From: Trebonia sp963836195
GTDB lineage: Bacteria; Actinomycetota; Actinomycetes; Streptosporangiales; Streptosporangiaceae
Direction of reading: 5' to 3'
Assembly: GCA_963836195.1 (NCBI GenBank)
Contig: CAWIIX010000015.1
Span: 186,001-250,000, forward strand
Length of the DNA: 64,000 bases
Shown: positions 34,125 through 43,548 of the stretch, piece by piece
Layout: every line of letters starts with the position of its first letter
How positions within the stretch are numbered: position 1 is the stretch's first letter
Notes under the pieces: generated by a model
The model's input: the letters and a program-made list of their open reading frames with translations, nothing else
Databases searched by the model: none
What the model was told of the DNA's origin: nothing
Position numbers and translations under genes: made by a program

Positions 34125-37100
34125 CGGAGGCCTGGGCGCCGTTCTGGACGTTGTTGGCGGTGTAGCTGAGCTCGATGTACTGGTCGCTGGTGCCGGAGGG
34201 GAGGGGGATGGTGACGGTGTTGCCGGTGGAGGGGTTCCAGGTGTAGGTGGCGGACGGGACCAGGGTGGTGAAGGTGGTGCCGTTGGCGGATCCCAGGACC
34301 GACAGGGTCTGGGTTCTGGTCGACCAGGCCGAGGACGGCGGGAGGTCGACGGTGATCGAGCCGAGGGTCTGCGCCGACTGGAGGTTGACGGTGATGGTGC
34401 TCGGCCAGGCGCCGTTGTTGGCTTCCCAGTAGGTGCTGGTGTTGCCGTCGACGGCGTTGGACGGGGTGTAGACCTGGGTGTAGCTGGACGCGGTGACCGG
34501 CTTGTTCAGCGCCAGGTCGGTGGTGGCGCTGACGCCGGTGCCCGACAGGGCGACGGTCAGCGGGCTGCCCGGGGCGCTGCTGTTGACGGTCAGGGTCCCG
34601 GTCGCGGCGCCGGCCGCGGTCGGCGCGAACGCCACCCCGACCGTGCAGGACGCGCCCCCTGCGAGCGAGGTGCCGCAGTTGTTGGACTCGGTGAACGGGC
34701 CGGTGATGCCGATCGACGACATCGACGCCGCCGCCGACCCGGTGTTGCTGATGGTGACGGTCTGGCTGGCGCTGGTCGAGCCGACGTTCTCGTTGCCGAA
34801 CGACTCGCTCGACGGCGAGGCGGTCAGCGTCGCGGTGCCGGTGCCGCCGCCGGATCCGGGGAAGATCTCGAACTCGGAGACCTGGGCCGCGTCCCAGCCG
34901 GTGTTGCCGGTGAAGTCCAGCTCGAGGTACCTGTCGCTGGTCCCGGTCGGGAGCGGGATCGTCACGGTGTTCCCGGTCGACGGGTTGAACGTGTAGCCGG
35001 CCGACCCGACCAGGGTCGTCCAGCTGCTGCCGTTGGTGGACCCCAGAATCGACAGTGTCTCGGTCCGGGTGGACCATGCGCTGGACGGCGGCAGGTCCAG
35101 GGTGACCGAGCCGAGGCTCTGGGTCGACCCGAGGGCGGCGGTCAGCGTCTGCGGGTAGCCGGCGCCGTCCTGGCTCTCCCAGTACGTGCTGGTGTTCCCG
35201 TCGTTCGCGTTCGTGGCCGGGTACCCCGCCTGCGAGCTGCTGGCCGTCATCGTGGCCCCCAGCGCCAGGTTGGTGCTCGAGGTGGTGCCGGTGCCGGACA
35301 GGGTGACGGTGGTCGGGCTGTTGCCGGCGTTGCTGGTCACGGTCAGCGTGCCGGTCGCGGCGCCGGCCGCGGTGGGGGCGAAGGCCACGTTGACCGTGCA
35401 CGACCCGCCGGCCGCGATCGAGGAGCAGTTGTTGGTCTGAGTGAAGGCGCCGGACACCGACACGCCGGACACGGTCGCCGACGCGCTGCCGGAGTTGGTG
35501 ATCGTCACCGCCTGGGTTCCGCTGGCGCTGCCGACCGCCTGACTGCCGAAGGAGAGCGAGGTCGGCGACGCGTTCAGCGTCGGGCCGGAGCTGTTGGTGA
35601 CCGACATCGTGACGTTCGCCACGATCAACGCGGCGCTGGCGTTGGTGACGTTCAACCGCAGATCGGCCCCGCCGTTCTGCGCCTCATCGAACTGCGCACC
35701 GGTCAGCTGCACGGTCGCGGTGGTCCAGGTCCCGGTCCCCGGGCTGCTGACCGTCGGGCCGTTCTGGTAGGCGTTGCTCGGCGTGTCGTACTGCACGACG
35801 AAGCCCTGCCCGGCGGTGGCCCAGTACGTCACCTGGACCGTCACGTCGGCCGCAGCCTCGACCGCCGACATCGGGTTCAGCTGCAGGTAGACGTTGGCGT
35901 CGCCTGCACCGCTCTGCGATGACGTCCAGGTTTCCTCGGCCGTCTCGCCGCCCTGGGTGATCTGGGTGAGGTTACCGTCGGAACCGGAGTTCGTCTGGCC
36001 GACGCCGAGGAACTGCAGGCCGGCCCGGCCTGGCCGGCGGTGGCGCTGACCGAGGTGGCGCCGGTTTCGGTAACCGGGCAGCTCGACGAGGCTGTGCCGG
36101 AGGGGGGCGCGCCGCTCACCACGTTCCACTGCGCGAGCGTGGCCGCGCTGATGTTGGCAGTGGCGCAGATCAGGCCGTTCGACTGCTGCGTCTGCGCGAC
36201 GGCGGCGCCGGTGGCGGCGTTGACCAGGTGGTAGGTGCCCGCGTTGAGGCCGAGCCCGGCCGGGCTGAACGCGATCGGGTCGTTGTAGGCGGTTCCCGAG
36301 GTGATGTTCGCGAGGGTGACGGAGGCGCTGTTGCCGCTGGCCGCCACCGCCGGGACAGTCTGCAGGTTGCCGACATCGGGCGCGTCGATCTCGGCGTAGG
36401 CGGTCGAGTACTGGGTGAGCTGCTCGGGCTCGGTCAGCAGGGCGCCGCCGCCGTTCTTGTACGCGGTCAGGTTAGCGTCGACGCCGTTCAGCGGCAGGAC
36501 GGCCTTGAACTGCGACAGCTTGATCGCGCCGTTGTTCACCTCCTGGCTGGTCACCACGCTGAAGCCGGACTGGTAGTTCAGCCACAGGTTGGCGATCTCG
36601 TTCTCGGCGTTGTTCAGGCTGCCGCCGCCGGTGTTGCCGTAGCCCAGGGAGAAGTCGACGTAGACGGCGACCGGCTGCTGGGGGTACGAGCCGGACAGCC
36701 CCTTCAGCGTGGGCAGCCAGCTGGTGTAGATCGGGAAGCCGACGGTGTCCTTCTGGGTGCCGTCGTGGATGAAGAAGTCCTCGCCGCCGCCCTGGGGCAG
36801 GCCCATCGCGTAGAGGGAGAGCCACGACACCGCCTTCGCGGCGAGCTGGCTGTTGTCCGGCGGCGCCGTCCACTCCTGCGCCACCTTCACGCCGTAAGCG
36901 CGGGCCAGGCTCCCGAACGTCAGGGTCAGCCCCTGGGACGAGGCGTCGTCGTCGATGACGGTGACGTTGTACTGCTTCGCGAGCTGGAAGAACGTGTCCG
37001 GGTTGTTGGCGTAGTTGGTCGCGTTGCCAAAGCCGCCGCCGAAGTAGTAGTAGAGCGGGGTGCTGGCGGTGACGTTACGGACGTCCGCCGTGAGCTGTCC

Positions 37101-37883
37101 GTAGGTCTGCTTGACGCTCCACGACCGGAACGCCTGGAACACGCCGAACAGCGCCTGGCCGGGCGCGGCCGCGGGCACCTGGCTGAACGAGCTGTAGGAG
37201 GTGCCGTTGTCGGAGTTGAAGGTGGCGATGGTGCCGTACGTCTGCGGCAGGTAGGTGTTCTGGAACTCAGCGACGTCGTCGGCCGCGTAACCGCCGCCCG
37301 CCCCGTTGAGGTCCCACTGCGCGTCGAGGAAGCCGTAGTCGAGGATCGCGCCGCCGTAGCCGCCGGGCTGGTTCACCGAGTTCTGGATCGTGTCGGTGAC
37401 GTAGCTGAAGTACTCGGACTGCTCGGTCGGATCCCACCAGGTCGGGGCCGCGCCCTGGGCGCCGCCGCTGCCGACCTCGAAGTCGTTGATCCAGGGGGCG
37501 GGGCTACCGCCCCAGCCGGCCTGCCAGAAGATCGGGATGAGCTGGATGCCGGCCGCGCTGGCGTTGGCGAGTTCCTGGTCCCACTCGGTGAAGCTGAACG
37601 TGCCGGCCGCCGGCTCGATCGTGCCCCACGGCATGTTGAGCTCGGCCGTGGTCAGGCCGTCAGCCGCCAGCCCGGCGAAGAACGACTCTGACCAGGCGGT
37701 GCCGTTGTTGTCGAAGTCGAGCTGGGTGGACCAGATCGGCGTGGTGGGCGACGAGCTGGCCCGCGCCAGCGGGGCGTGGAAGCCGCCGAGGAGCGCGAGC
37801 AGCACGGCCAGGACGGCGAACGGCGCCAGCCGCGATCGGAAACCGCCGCGGCGCAACGCCGACGCATATCTGTTCACGCTCAT
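34105..37883 (-). CDS. Large secreted GH42-like glycoside hydrolase with two F5/8 type C domains, apparent frameshift
   Basis: About 1,260 residues. A signal peptide (LAPFAVLAVLLALLGGFHAPLARA) is followed by a (beta/alpha)8-like catalytic region: ELNMPWGTIEPAAGTFSFTEWD, IPIFWQAGWGG, ILDYGFLDAQWDLNG and VAQEWTAPPDN. This resembles beta-galactosidase family 42, though family assignment is tentative. A beta-sandwich follows, then two copies of a choice-of-anchor D module plus F5/8 type C (discoidin) module (TNLALGATMTASS..., TDLALNKPVTASS...). The frame shifts near 36020 in a GGCC-rich tract. ATG 37883 is preceded by GAGGAGGAA. It is convergent with the GH53 gene. Confidence 0.75.
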
Positions 37884-37991
37884 GTCGCGTTCCTCCTCGA
37901 GCGGCCCGGTAGCTGACGTGACTGTAACTCGCGCTACATTGGCTTGCAATATCTCGATTTATGGTCCGCAAGTATTTGCTTCTAGCAGCAA

Positions 37992-39536
37992 TTACTGAAT
38001 GGGCGGCGCCGTCGCGGGTGCTCGGCCGAGGCTCCGCCGGTCGAGTTTGCCCGCCGAAGTGAGCGGCAGCCGGTCCACGGCGTAGAACCGCCGGGGCATC
38101 ATGAACGCGGGCAGCTGACCGGTCAGGAACGCCCGCACCGCGCGCGGATCGACGTCCGGGCCGGCCGGAACGAACCAGCAGGCGAGCCACCGGTCATCGC
38201 CCCGGCCCGACGGCACCAGGGCCGCGGCCGCGTCCCGGACGGACGGGCAGCGCCGCACGGCCGCGGCCACCTCCGCCAGCTCCACCCGGTGCCCGCGCAC
38301 GCTCACCTGGTCGTCCCGGCGCCCGACGAAGACCAGGCCGGCCTCGTCCAGGTCCCGCCGGACGAAGTCGCCGGTGCGGTACAGCCGCTGCCCCGCCCCG
38401 GGGCGCGCCGGGTGGTTGACGAAGGACGCGGCCGTTTGGCCGTCGTCCTGCAGGTACCCCCGCGCCAGGCCGGCGCCGCCCAGGTACAGCTCGCCCACCG
38501 CGCCGGGCTCGGCCGGGGCCCCGCGCTCATCAAGCACGAGGGCCAGCACGCCGGGAATGGGGCGCCCGATGGGCACGTCGCCCCGGCCCGGCCCGGAAAC
38601 CTCCTGCCAGGTGGCGGTGACGGTCGCCTCGGTCGGCCCGTACAAGTTGAACATCCGGTGCGGGCCCGGCACCGCCGCCCGCCACGCGCTCACGTCGTGC
38701 CCGTGCAGCGTCTCGCCGCCGAGGATGAGCACCTGGAGGTCAGGCAGGGCGACGGGTGACCGCGCCGTCGCCTGCCGGGTCAACTCCCGCCAGTAGCTGG
38801 GGACCAGGTCGCAGTGCGAGATGCGGCGGTCGCGCAGCCAGTCAAGGAACCGTCCCGGGCTGTACGTCACCTGATCGGGAACGGGGCAGATCGTCGCGCC
38901 GCCGACGAGGGCGGTGAAGATCTCCTGCACCGACGCGTCGAAGACCGGCGGGTAGTGCTGCAGGACGCGGCTGCCAGGCGCGATCGCAAACTCCGCAGCT
39001 GCCCAGCGCACCAGGTTGGCGACGCTCCGATGTGTCACCATGACCCCCTTGGGCGCGCCGGCGGACCCCGAGGTGTAGATGACGTAGGCGAGGTCGTCCG
39101 GACCGGGGCCGCCGCGCGGCGGGGTGAACCGGCGCCGGGGGAACTCCCCGACGTTGACCACCGGGAGGTGGCGGTCGGGCGCCAGCGGGCGGTAGCGGTC
39201 GCTGGTGACGAGCGCGGCGATCCGGGCGCCGGCCGCCAGCCGGCGGATCCGCGCGGGCGGGTCAGCGGGCCACAGCGGCAGGTACGCCGAGCCGGCCTTC
39301 AGCACCCCGATCATGGCCGCGTACAGCCACGGCCCGCGGTCGAGGAGCACGCCCACGAGCGCGCCCGAGCCGGCCCCGAGCCGGGTCAGGGCGCTGGCGA
39401 CCCGGTCGGACTCGCGGTCGAGCAGGCCGTAGGTCCAGCTTTCGCCGGGCGACTCGACCGCGGTCCGCTCCGCGCTCGCCCGAGCCTGCGCGCGGAAGAG
39501 GTCGACGACGGTGGGACCGCGTCGTGGCCCGTTCAC
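37992..39536 (-). CDS. Free-standing amino-acid adenylation enzyme (NRPS A domain)
   Basis: A 514-residue stand-alone adenylation protein. Core motifs are A3 IYTSGSAGAPKGVMVTH, A4 FDASVQE, A5 NLYGPTEATVTA, A7 YRTGDFVRR, A8 GRRDDQVSVRGHRVELAEV and A10 SAGKLDRRSL with the lysine. No carrier or condensation domain is attached. By my hand alignment to GrsA, the specificity residues read D-A-Q-S-I-G-L-V-T-K, closest to glutamine-type codes, a weak inference. GTG 39536 overlaps the TGA of the preceding ligase gene (GTGA). It closes a five-gene operon and may load the operon's carrier protein or form an amide. Confidence 0.85.
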   Translation of the reverse strand: MNGPRRGPTVVDLFRAQARASAERTAVESPGESWTYGLLDRESDRVASALTRLGAGSGALVGVLLDRGPWLYAAMIGVLKAGSAYLPLWPADPPARIRRLAAGARIAALVTSDRYRPLAPDRHLPVVNVGEFPRRRFTPPRGGPGPDDLAYVIYTSGSAGAPKGVMVTHRSVANLVRWAAAEFAIAPGSRVLQHYPPVFDASVQEIFTALVGGATICPVPDQVTYSPGRFLDWLRDRRISHCDLVPSYWRELTRQATARSPVALPDLQVLILGGETLHGHDVSAWRAAVPGPHRMFNLYGPTEATVTATWQEVSGPGRGDVPIGRPIPGVLALVLDERGAPAEPGAVGELYLGGAGLARGYLQDDGQTAASFVNHPARPGAGQRLYRTGDFVRRDLDEAGLVFVGRRDDQVSVRGHRVELAEVAAAVRRCPSVRDAAAALVPSGRGDDRWLACWFVPAGPDVDPRAVRAFLTGQLPAFMMPRRFYAVDRLPLTSAGKLDRRSLGRAPATAPPIQ

Positions 39537-40759
39537 CGCCCGCAAGCCGAGACCGCGGCCGGCCACACCCGCGGGTCAAGCCCGTACTGGCAGAGAAAGG
39601 CGTACGCCAGGCGCTCAAGCCCGAAGCCAACGCAGCCGGTGCGGATGGCAGAGCCGTCGTCATGGCGGATGTCGAAGCGATCGGCGAAGAAGTCGTCGGC
39701 GTAGTTGAACGAGCCGACCGCGACCGAGCGTCGGTCGTCGAGCGGCATTCTCAGCTCGTACTTCGATTCCGCGAGGACCTGCAGGGCGATCCTCGTGCCG
39801 CGATCCGGCGGGGCGAAGAACGGGTCGTTCCCGACCGTGCAGTAGGCGGTGAGGCCGAGTTCCTCGAGCAGCGCCCGGACGTCGTCCATCATCCGCTCCC
39901 GGCTGGCGCGGACGAAGTCCCGGCGGCCGAGAAACACCGTTTCGCGGATCGTGAAGTCCCACAGCCGCTCAAGCCCGCGGGCGTACCTGGACTCGTGCCG
40001 GAACGCCTTGCCGCGGCTGGTCACGACCGCGTTGGCGGGGGCGGCAAGCCGACGGCCGGCGTACTGATGGTAGGTGTGGAAGCACATCGTCGGCGGTAGG
40101 CAGTGACTCGCACCGCCGGTGAAGCGCCGGGCCGCGTCCTCGACCGACGCGCCGCGGCGCCGGGCGGCGCCGAACCGCTCATAGTCGCCGGCGCTGCCGC
40201 GCAGCCGGCTGACGAACATGACCAGGTGCGGAAACGAGTCGATGTAGCCGCACGTCTCGATCACGTTGGTCGGCAGCAGCGTGGGGTACCGGTACTCCAC
40301 CGCCCCGTACGAACGGGCGAGATCGCGGAGCCGCGCGTCGAGGAATTCCAGGGCGGTGAGCATCGGTCCGCCGATCGCGACCTGTCCCTCCGCCGACCGG
40401 AAGGCGGCGCCGGAGGCAATCAGGTCGTCGTACGCATCGGCCGGCCGACGGGCGCCCGCCACCTGCCACAGCGTGCGGCGCGCGACGGCGGCCGTCCGGC
40501 TGAAGTCGCCGCTCAGCATCGCGTTGAACTGGTGCCCGAGGCGCTCCCGCTGCCCGTCCGGCTGGCCGGCCACCGTTACCAGGACCCCGGTGACGTTCCC
40601 GTCCGCGTCGTGCGAGAACTCGAACTCCTCGATGCTCTCGTCGACGAAGAAGACGAGCCGGGCGAACTCCTCGGCTTGGTCCGGAGCGAGCGGCTCGGCC
40701 AGGGCCACCAGGATTTCCCGCCCGGACGTGGCCGAACCGCGGGAGGCGGCGGGTTCCAT
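39533..40759 (-). CDS. Class II aaRS-like amino acid:[carrier protein] ligase
   Basis: A 408-residue homologue of seryl/alanyl-tRNA-synthetase catalytic cores that aminoacylate carrier proteins instead of tRNA. Visible features are YRYPTLLPTNVIETCGYIDSFPHLVMFV, a cysteine/histidine metal-site candidate THxL-like GGASHCLPPTMCFHTYHQYAG, motif 2-like AFRHESRYARGLERLWDF, and motif 3-like GCVGFGLERLAYAFLCQYG. No tRNA-binding arm is present. The start at 40759 lies 3 bp after the radical SAM stop. It likely charges the small carrier protein encoded at 43297. Confidence 0.75.
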   Translation of the reverse strand: MEPAASRGSATSGREILVALAEPLAPDQAEEFARLVFFVDESIEEFEFSHDADGNVTGVLVTVAGQPDGQRERLGHQFNAMLSGDFSRTAAVARRTLWQVAGARRPADAYDDLIASGAAFRSAEGQVAIGGPMLTALEFLDARLRDLARSYGAVEYRYPTLLPTNVIETCGYIDSFPHLVMFVSRLRGSAGDYERFGAARRRGASVEDAARRFTGGASHCLPPTMCFHTYHQYAGRRLAAPANAVVTSRGKAFRHESRYARGLERLWDFTIRETVFLGRRDFVRASRERMMDDVRALLEELGLTAYCTVGNDPFFAPPDRGTRIALQVLAESKYELRMPLDDRRSVAVGSFNYADDFFADRFDIRHDDGSAIRTGCVGFGLERLAYAFLCQYGLDPRVWPAAVSACGR

Positions 40760-40762
40760 CGG

Positions 40763-42154
40763 TCAGCCCTTCCCCGCCCGGGGCCACGGGGAGACGCCCG
40801 CGTGGTCTTGGTTATACGGGTTGAGCCGTTCGCGCAGGGAGTAGAGGAACGACCGGGTCATCTTCGCCTTCTGGTCGGTGCTGAAGAACACCCGCGAGAC
40901 GTTTCCGGCCCACGTCATTCCCAGGTCGGTGGTCCGCAGCCAGCCGTCCTCCGCCTGCAGATAACCGGCGGTCATGAGCAGGTCGATGTCCTCGGCGAAC
41001 ATTTCATACCGGGGGATGTCCGACAGCCGGATCCCTTGCAGCAGGACCGGGAACATCACCATGATCCGGCGGGCCTTCTCGACCGTCGTGCAGCGGGCGC
41101 CCAGGGACACGGGCAGCAGGCCGCCTTCGATGGCGGACATGTAGTCCTCCAACGAGGTCGTGTTGACGTACTGATGGTCGGCAACGAAGCCGCGCGCGGA
41201 CGGCCCGATCCCGATGGCGTGACCCTCGGCGAGCAGGTGCCGCTTGATCCCCTCGACGTACGGATGCCGCTTGTCCGCTGTCGCGAAGGTGAACGAGTGC
41301 ACAGGGGCATAGCCGTTGCCGCGCATGATCGTCCGGAGCAGCTCGAACATCGCGATGCTGCGGTCATTGCTCGGGCGGGCGGAGAACCGGTCGGAGTCCT
41401 CGACCAGCGTCTTGAATCGAGTGTTCTCCCACAGGGTGAGCGAATACACGTCGATGTAGTCGGGGCGCAGTTCGAAGGCGCTCGCGAGATCGCTGCGGAG
41501 GGTCTCCTGGCTCTGGTCGGGAAGGTTGTAGAGCAGGTCGATCGCGAGCTCGGACATGCCCGCCGCCCGCACCGCGTCCGCCGCCCGGCGCACGTCGGCG
41601 ATCGTCGGCTTCAATCCGAGCCTGCGGCGCAGGTCCTCCTTGAAGGTCTGGACGCCGAAGCTGACGCGGTTGACGCCGTGACTGCCCAGGAGCGCCAGTT
41701 TCGCACTGTCCTGGAGGGTCAGCGCCTCGCCTTCCATCGTCATCACCTGGCAGCGCGACAGGTCGAACGCGTCGTGCAGCGCGGTGAGCACGGCGTCGAG
41801 GAACTCCGGCTCCACCGACGTCGGGGTGCCGCCGCCGAACTCAACCCAGTCGACCGCCCGCCCGCGGAAGAAGCTGGATTGCCCGTAGTGATAGATCTCG
41901 GCGACGAGGGCGTCGAAAAAGCGTTTCTTCGTCAGATACGGAGTGACTTGGTTGAGGGATTTGAACAAGGGGCAGAAGTGGCACAAATAGTCACAGAACG
42001 GTAGGTGCAGATAGATGTAGACGGGCCGGTCGTCGTGCTCTCCGTCAAGATAGCTGGTGAAGGACTTGCGATCGGCGATCCGATCTTCTTCATTGCTCAG
42101 TTTGGGATAATAGAAGAACTCGCCCAGGCGATCCTTGAAGTCCAAGCTGGTCAT
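40763..42154 (-). CDS. HemN-type (class C) radical SAM enzyme
   Basis: A 463-residue radical SAM protein. The cluster motif is CX3CX2C in HLPFCDYLCHFCP (Cys54, Cys58, Cys61), with the SAM-binding FGGGTPTSV and VNRVSFGVQTFKEDLRRRLG, LLYNLPDQSQETL and IGIGPSARGF typical of HemN/HemW. A HemN-like C-terminal domain follows. In biosynthetic operons such enzymes transfer methyl or methylene groups (C-methylation, cyclopropanation) rather than oxidise coproporphyrinogen. ATG 42154 is preceded by GGTAGGCGG, 10 bp after the flavoprotein stop. It is the centre of the carrier-protein operon, so a tethered amino acid is the expected substrate. Confidence 0.85.
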   Translation of the reverse strand: MTSLDFKDRLGEFFYYPKLSNEEDRIADRKSFTSYLDGEHDDRPVYIYLHLPFCDYLCHFCPLFKSLNQVTPYLTKKRFFDALVAEIYHYGQSSFFRGRAVDWVEFGGGTPTSVEPEFLDAVLTALHDAFDLSRCQVMTMEGEALTLQDSAKLALLGSHGVNRVSFGVQTFKEDLRRRLGLKPTIADVRRAADAVRAAGMSELAIDLLYNLPDQSQETLRSDLASAFELRPDYIDVYSLTLWENTRFKTLVEDSDRFSARPSNDRSIAMFELLRTIMRGNGYAPVHSFTFATADKRHPYVEGIKRHLLAEGHAIGIGPSARGFVADHQYVNTTSLEDYMSAIEGGLLPVSLGARCTTVEKARRIMVMFPVLLQGIRLSDIPRYEMFAEDIDLLMTAGYLQAEDGWLRTTDLGMTWAGNVSRVFFSTDQKAKMTRSFLYSLRERLNPYNQDHAGVSPWPRAGKG

Positions 42155-42164
42155 TGCCGCCTAC

Positions 42165-43292
42165 CTATAGCCCCATGAAGGAGCCAATGATATTTCGCTG
42201 TATTTCCGAGGTGCCGGAATAAATGGTGCTCGCGAGCGCGTCGTTAATCTCCCTGCCCGCGGCCGATGTGAACCCGTGCGCGCCGCGCGAGCGCACCGCC
42301 AGCAGCGCGGTCCTGGCCAGCCCTTCGCTGATGATCAGCTTCGCCATGGCCGCCTCGCGGTAGGCCCGCCGGCCGTCGTCGTGGAGCCGGCTGATCTTAC
42401 GCAGCAGCAGTTCGGCCAGCTCCGCGTTGACCTGCTCGTTGACCAGCGGGTGGGCAATCGCCTGGAACCGGGAGACCGGCCCGCCGAACTGCCGCCGGGT
42501 CCGGGTGTACTCCACCGTCTCATCGAGCATTCTGCGCAGGAAGCCGAGACCGGCGGCAAACGTGTACGTGCGCTCCAGCTCCAGCGCGACCCCGAGGATG
42601 AACTGGCCTTGGCCCGGGCGGCCGAGCACCGCGGCCGCGGGCACGGCCACGTCCTCAAGCCGCAGCGATCCGAGCGGGGCCCCGGTCAGCCCGGACGTGT
42701 CCATCGCCGGCCCGACGGTGCAGCCCGGCGACGCGGTGTCGAGCAGGAACGCCGTCAGCTCACGGTGGCCGGCGGCGGCGGAGCGCGCGATCAGGAGCAC
42801 GGTCTGCGCAATCGGCGCATTGGTGATGTAGGTCTTCGTTCCGTTGAGTACGTACGTGCTCCCGCGGCGGACGGCAGCCGTCGCCATCGCCGTCGTCTCC
42901 GATCCGGCCGTCTCCTCCGTCACCGCGAACGCCCCGATCCGGCTGCCGTCGAGCAGGCCGGGCAGATGGGCCCGCCGGGTCGCGTCGTCGCCGAACCGCC
43001 AGAGCGGGACCACGCACGCCCACTGGTGCGTCGCCAGCGAGAACACAAACCCGTTATCCCGGCAGCCGTAGCCAAGCGCCATCATCGCGGTGAGCGCCTG
43101 ATCGTGCCGGTAGCCGCGGCCGCCGAACTGCGCCGGCACGGTCATTCCGAGCAGGCCGGCGCGCGCGCAGTCCTGCCACGCGTCGGCGAACGTGCCGCCG
43201 GTGCGCTTGCCCAGCATCGCCGTCAGCGGTGCCGCCAGGCCGAGGATCTCATCGCGGAGGGCGGTCTCCGTCGGATCGGCCGCTGAACTCAC
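42165..43292 (-). CDS. Acyl-CoA dehydrogenase-like flavoprotein of carrier-protein operon
   Basis: A 375-residue FAD-dependent dehydrogenase. Motifs include AGLLGMTVPAQFGGRGYRH, FAVTEETAGSETTAMATAAV, YITNAPIAQTVLLIA, RQFGGPVSRFQAIAHPLV and IYSGTSEIQRNIIGSFMGL. The Tyr-Glu-Gly-Thr catalytic-base motif of medium-chain enzymes reads IYSGT, so a base elsewhere (as in isovaleryl-CoA dehydrogenase) or other chemistry is implied. By analogy with prolyl-carrier dehydrogenases, it may oxidise an aminoacyl-carrier thioester. GTG 43292 lies 4 bp after the carrier-protein stop. Confidence 0.8.
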   Translation of the reverse strand: MSSAADPTETALRDEILGLAAPLTAMLGKRTGGTFADAWQDCARAGLLGMTVPAQFGGRGYRHDQALTAMMALGYGCRDNGFVFSLATHQWACVVPLWRFGDDATRRAHLPGLLDGSRIGAFAVTEETAGSETTAMATAAVRRGSTYVLNGTKTYITNAPIAQTVLLIARSAAAGHRELTAFLLDTASPGCTVGPAMDTSGLTGAPLGSLRLEDVAVPAAAVLGRPGQGQFILGVALELERTYTFAAGLGFLRRMLDETVEYTRTRRQFGGPVSRFQAIAHPLVNEQVNAELAELLLRKISRLHDDGRRAYREAAMAKLIISEGLARTALLAVRSRGAHGFTSAAGREINDALASTIYSGTSEIQRNIIGSFMGL

Positions 43293-43296
43293 CGGT

Positions 43297-43548
43297 CTAT
43301 ACCGCCGGGCCCCGCGCGAGCATGCCGCTGATCGACCGGCAGGTCTCGAAGTTCTCTGCGCGCAAATCATTGTCGTCGACACGTGCGTCGTAGCGCTCCT
43401 CCAGTTTGCCGATCAGCCGGATCAGGTCGATCGAGTCCAGCAGGCCGCTGGAAACCAGGGGCTGGTCGACGGTGAGCTCGGGCAGGTCGACGAGACGCTC
43501 CTCGACGAGAACGGCCGCGATCTCCTCAGCCTCGGGCGCATTCGGCAT
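43297..43548 (-). CDS. Acyl/peptidyl carrier protein
   Basis: An 83-residue carrier protein with the phosphopantetheine attachment motif GLLDSIDLIRL (Ser39) and the acidic recognition helix KLEERYDARVDDNDL. GGAGGAAGT precedes ATG 43548. As the first gene of a minus-strand operon it is the presumed scaffold on which the aminoacyl group is carried, dehydrogenated and modified by the radical SAM enzyme. Confidence 0.85.
   Translation of the reverse strand: MPNAPEAEEIAAVLVEERLVDLPELTVDQPLVSSGLLDSIDLIRLIGKLEERYDARVDDNDLRAENFETCRSISGMLARGPAV

Noticed and set aside
33070..35922. A 950-codon plus-strand open frame
   Set aside because: From 34105 on it is antisense to the repetitive GH42-like gene; its Gly/Arg-rich composition is the usual shadow of high-GC coding DNA. 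Only its first part overlaps genuine GH53 segments.
40103..42004. A 633-codon plus-strand frame
   Set aside because: Antisense to the radical SAM and ligase genes, which carry clear motifs; no family resemblance of its own.
40763..42154. Housekeeping HemN/HemW assignment for the radical SAM gene
   Set aside because: The cluster and C-terminal domain fit HemN, but the tight operon with carrier protein, ligase and dehydrogenase argues for a biosynthetic role rather than haem metabolism.
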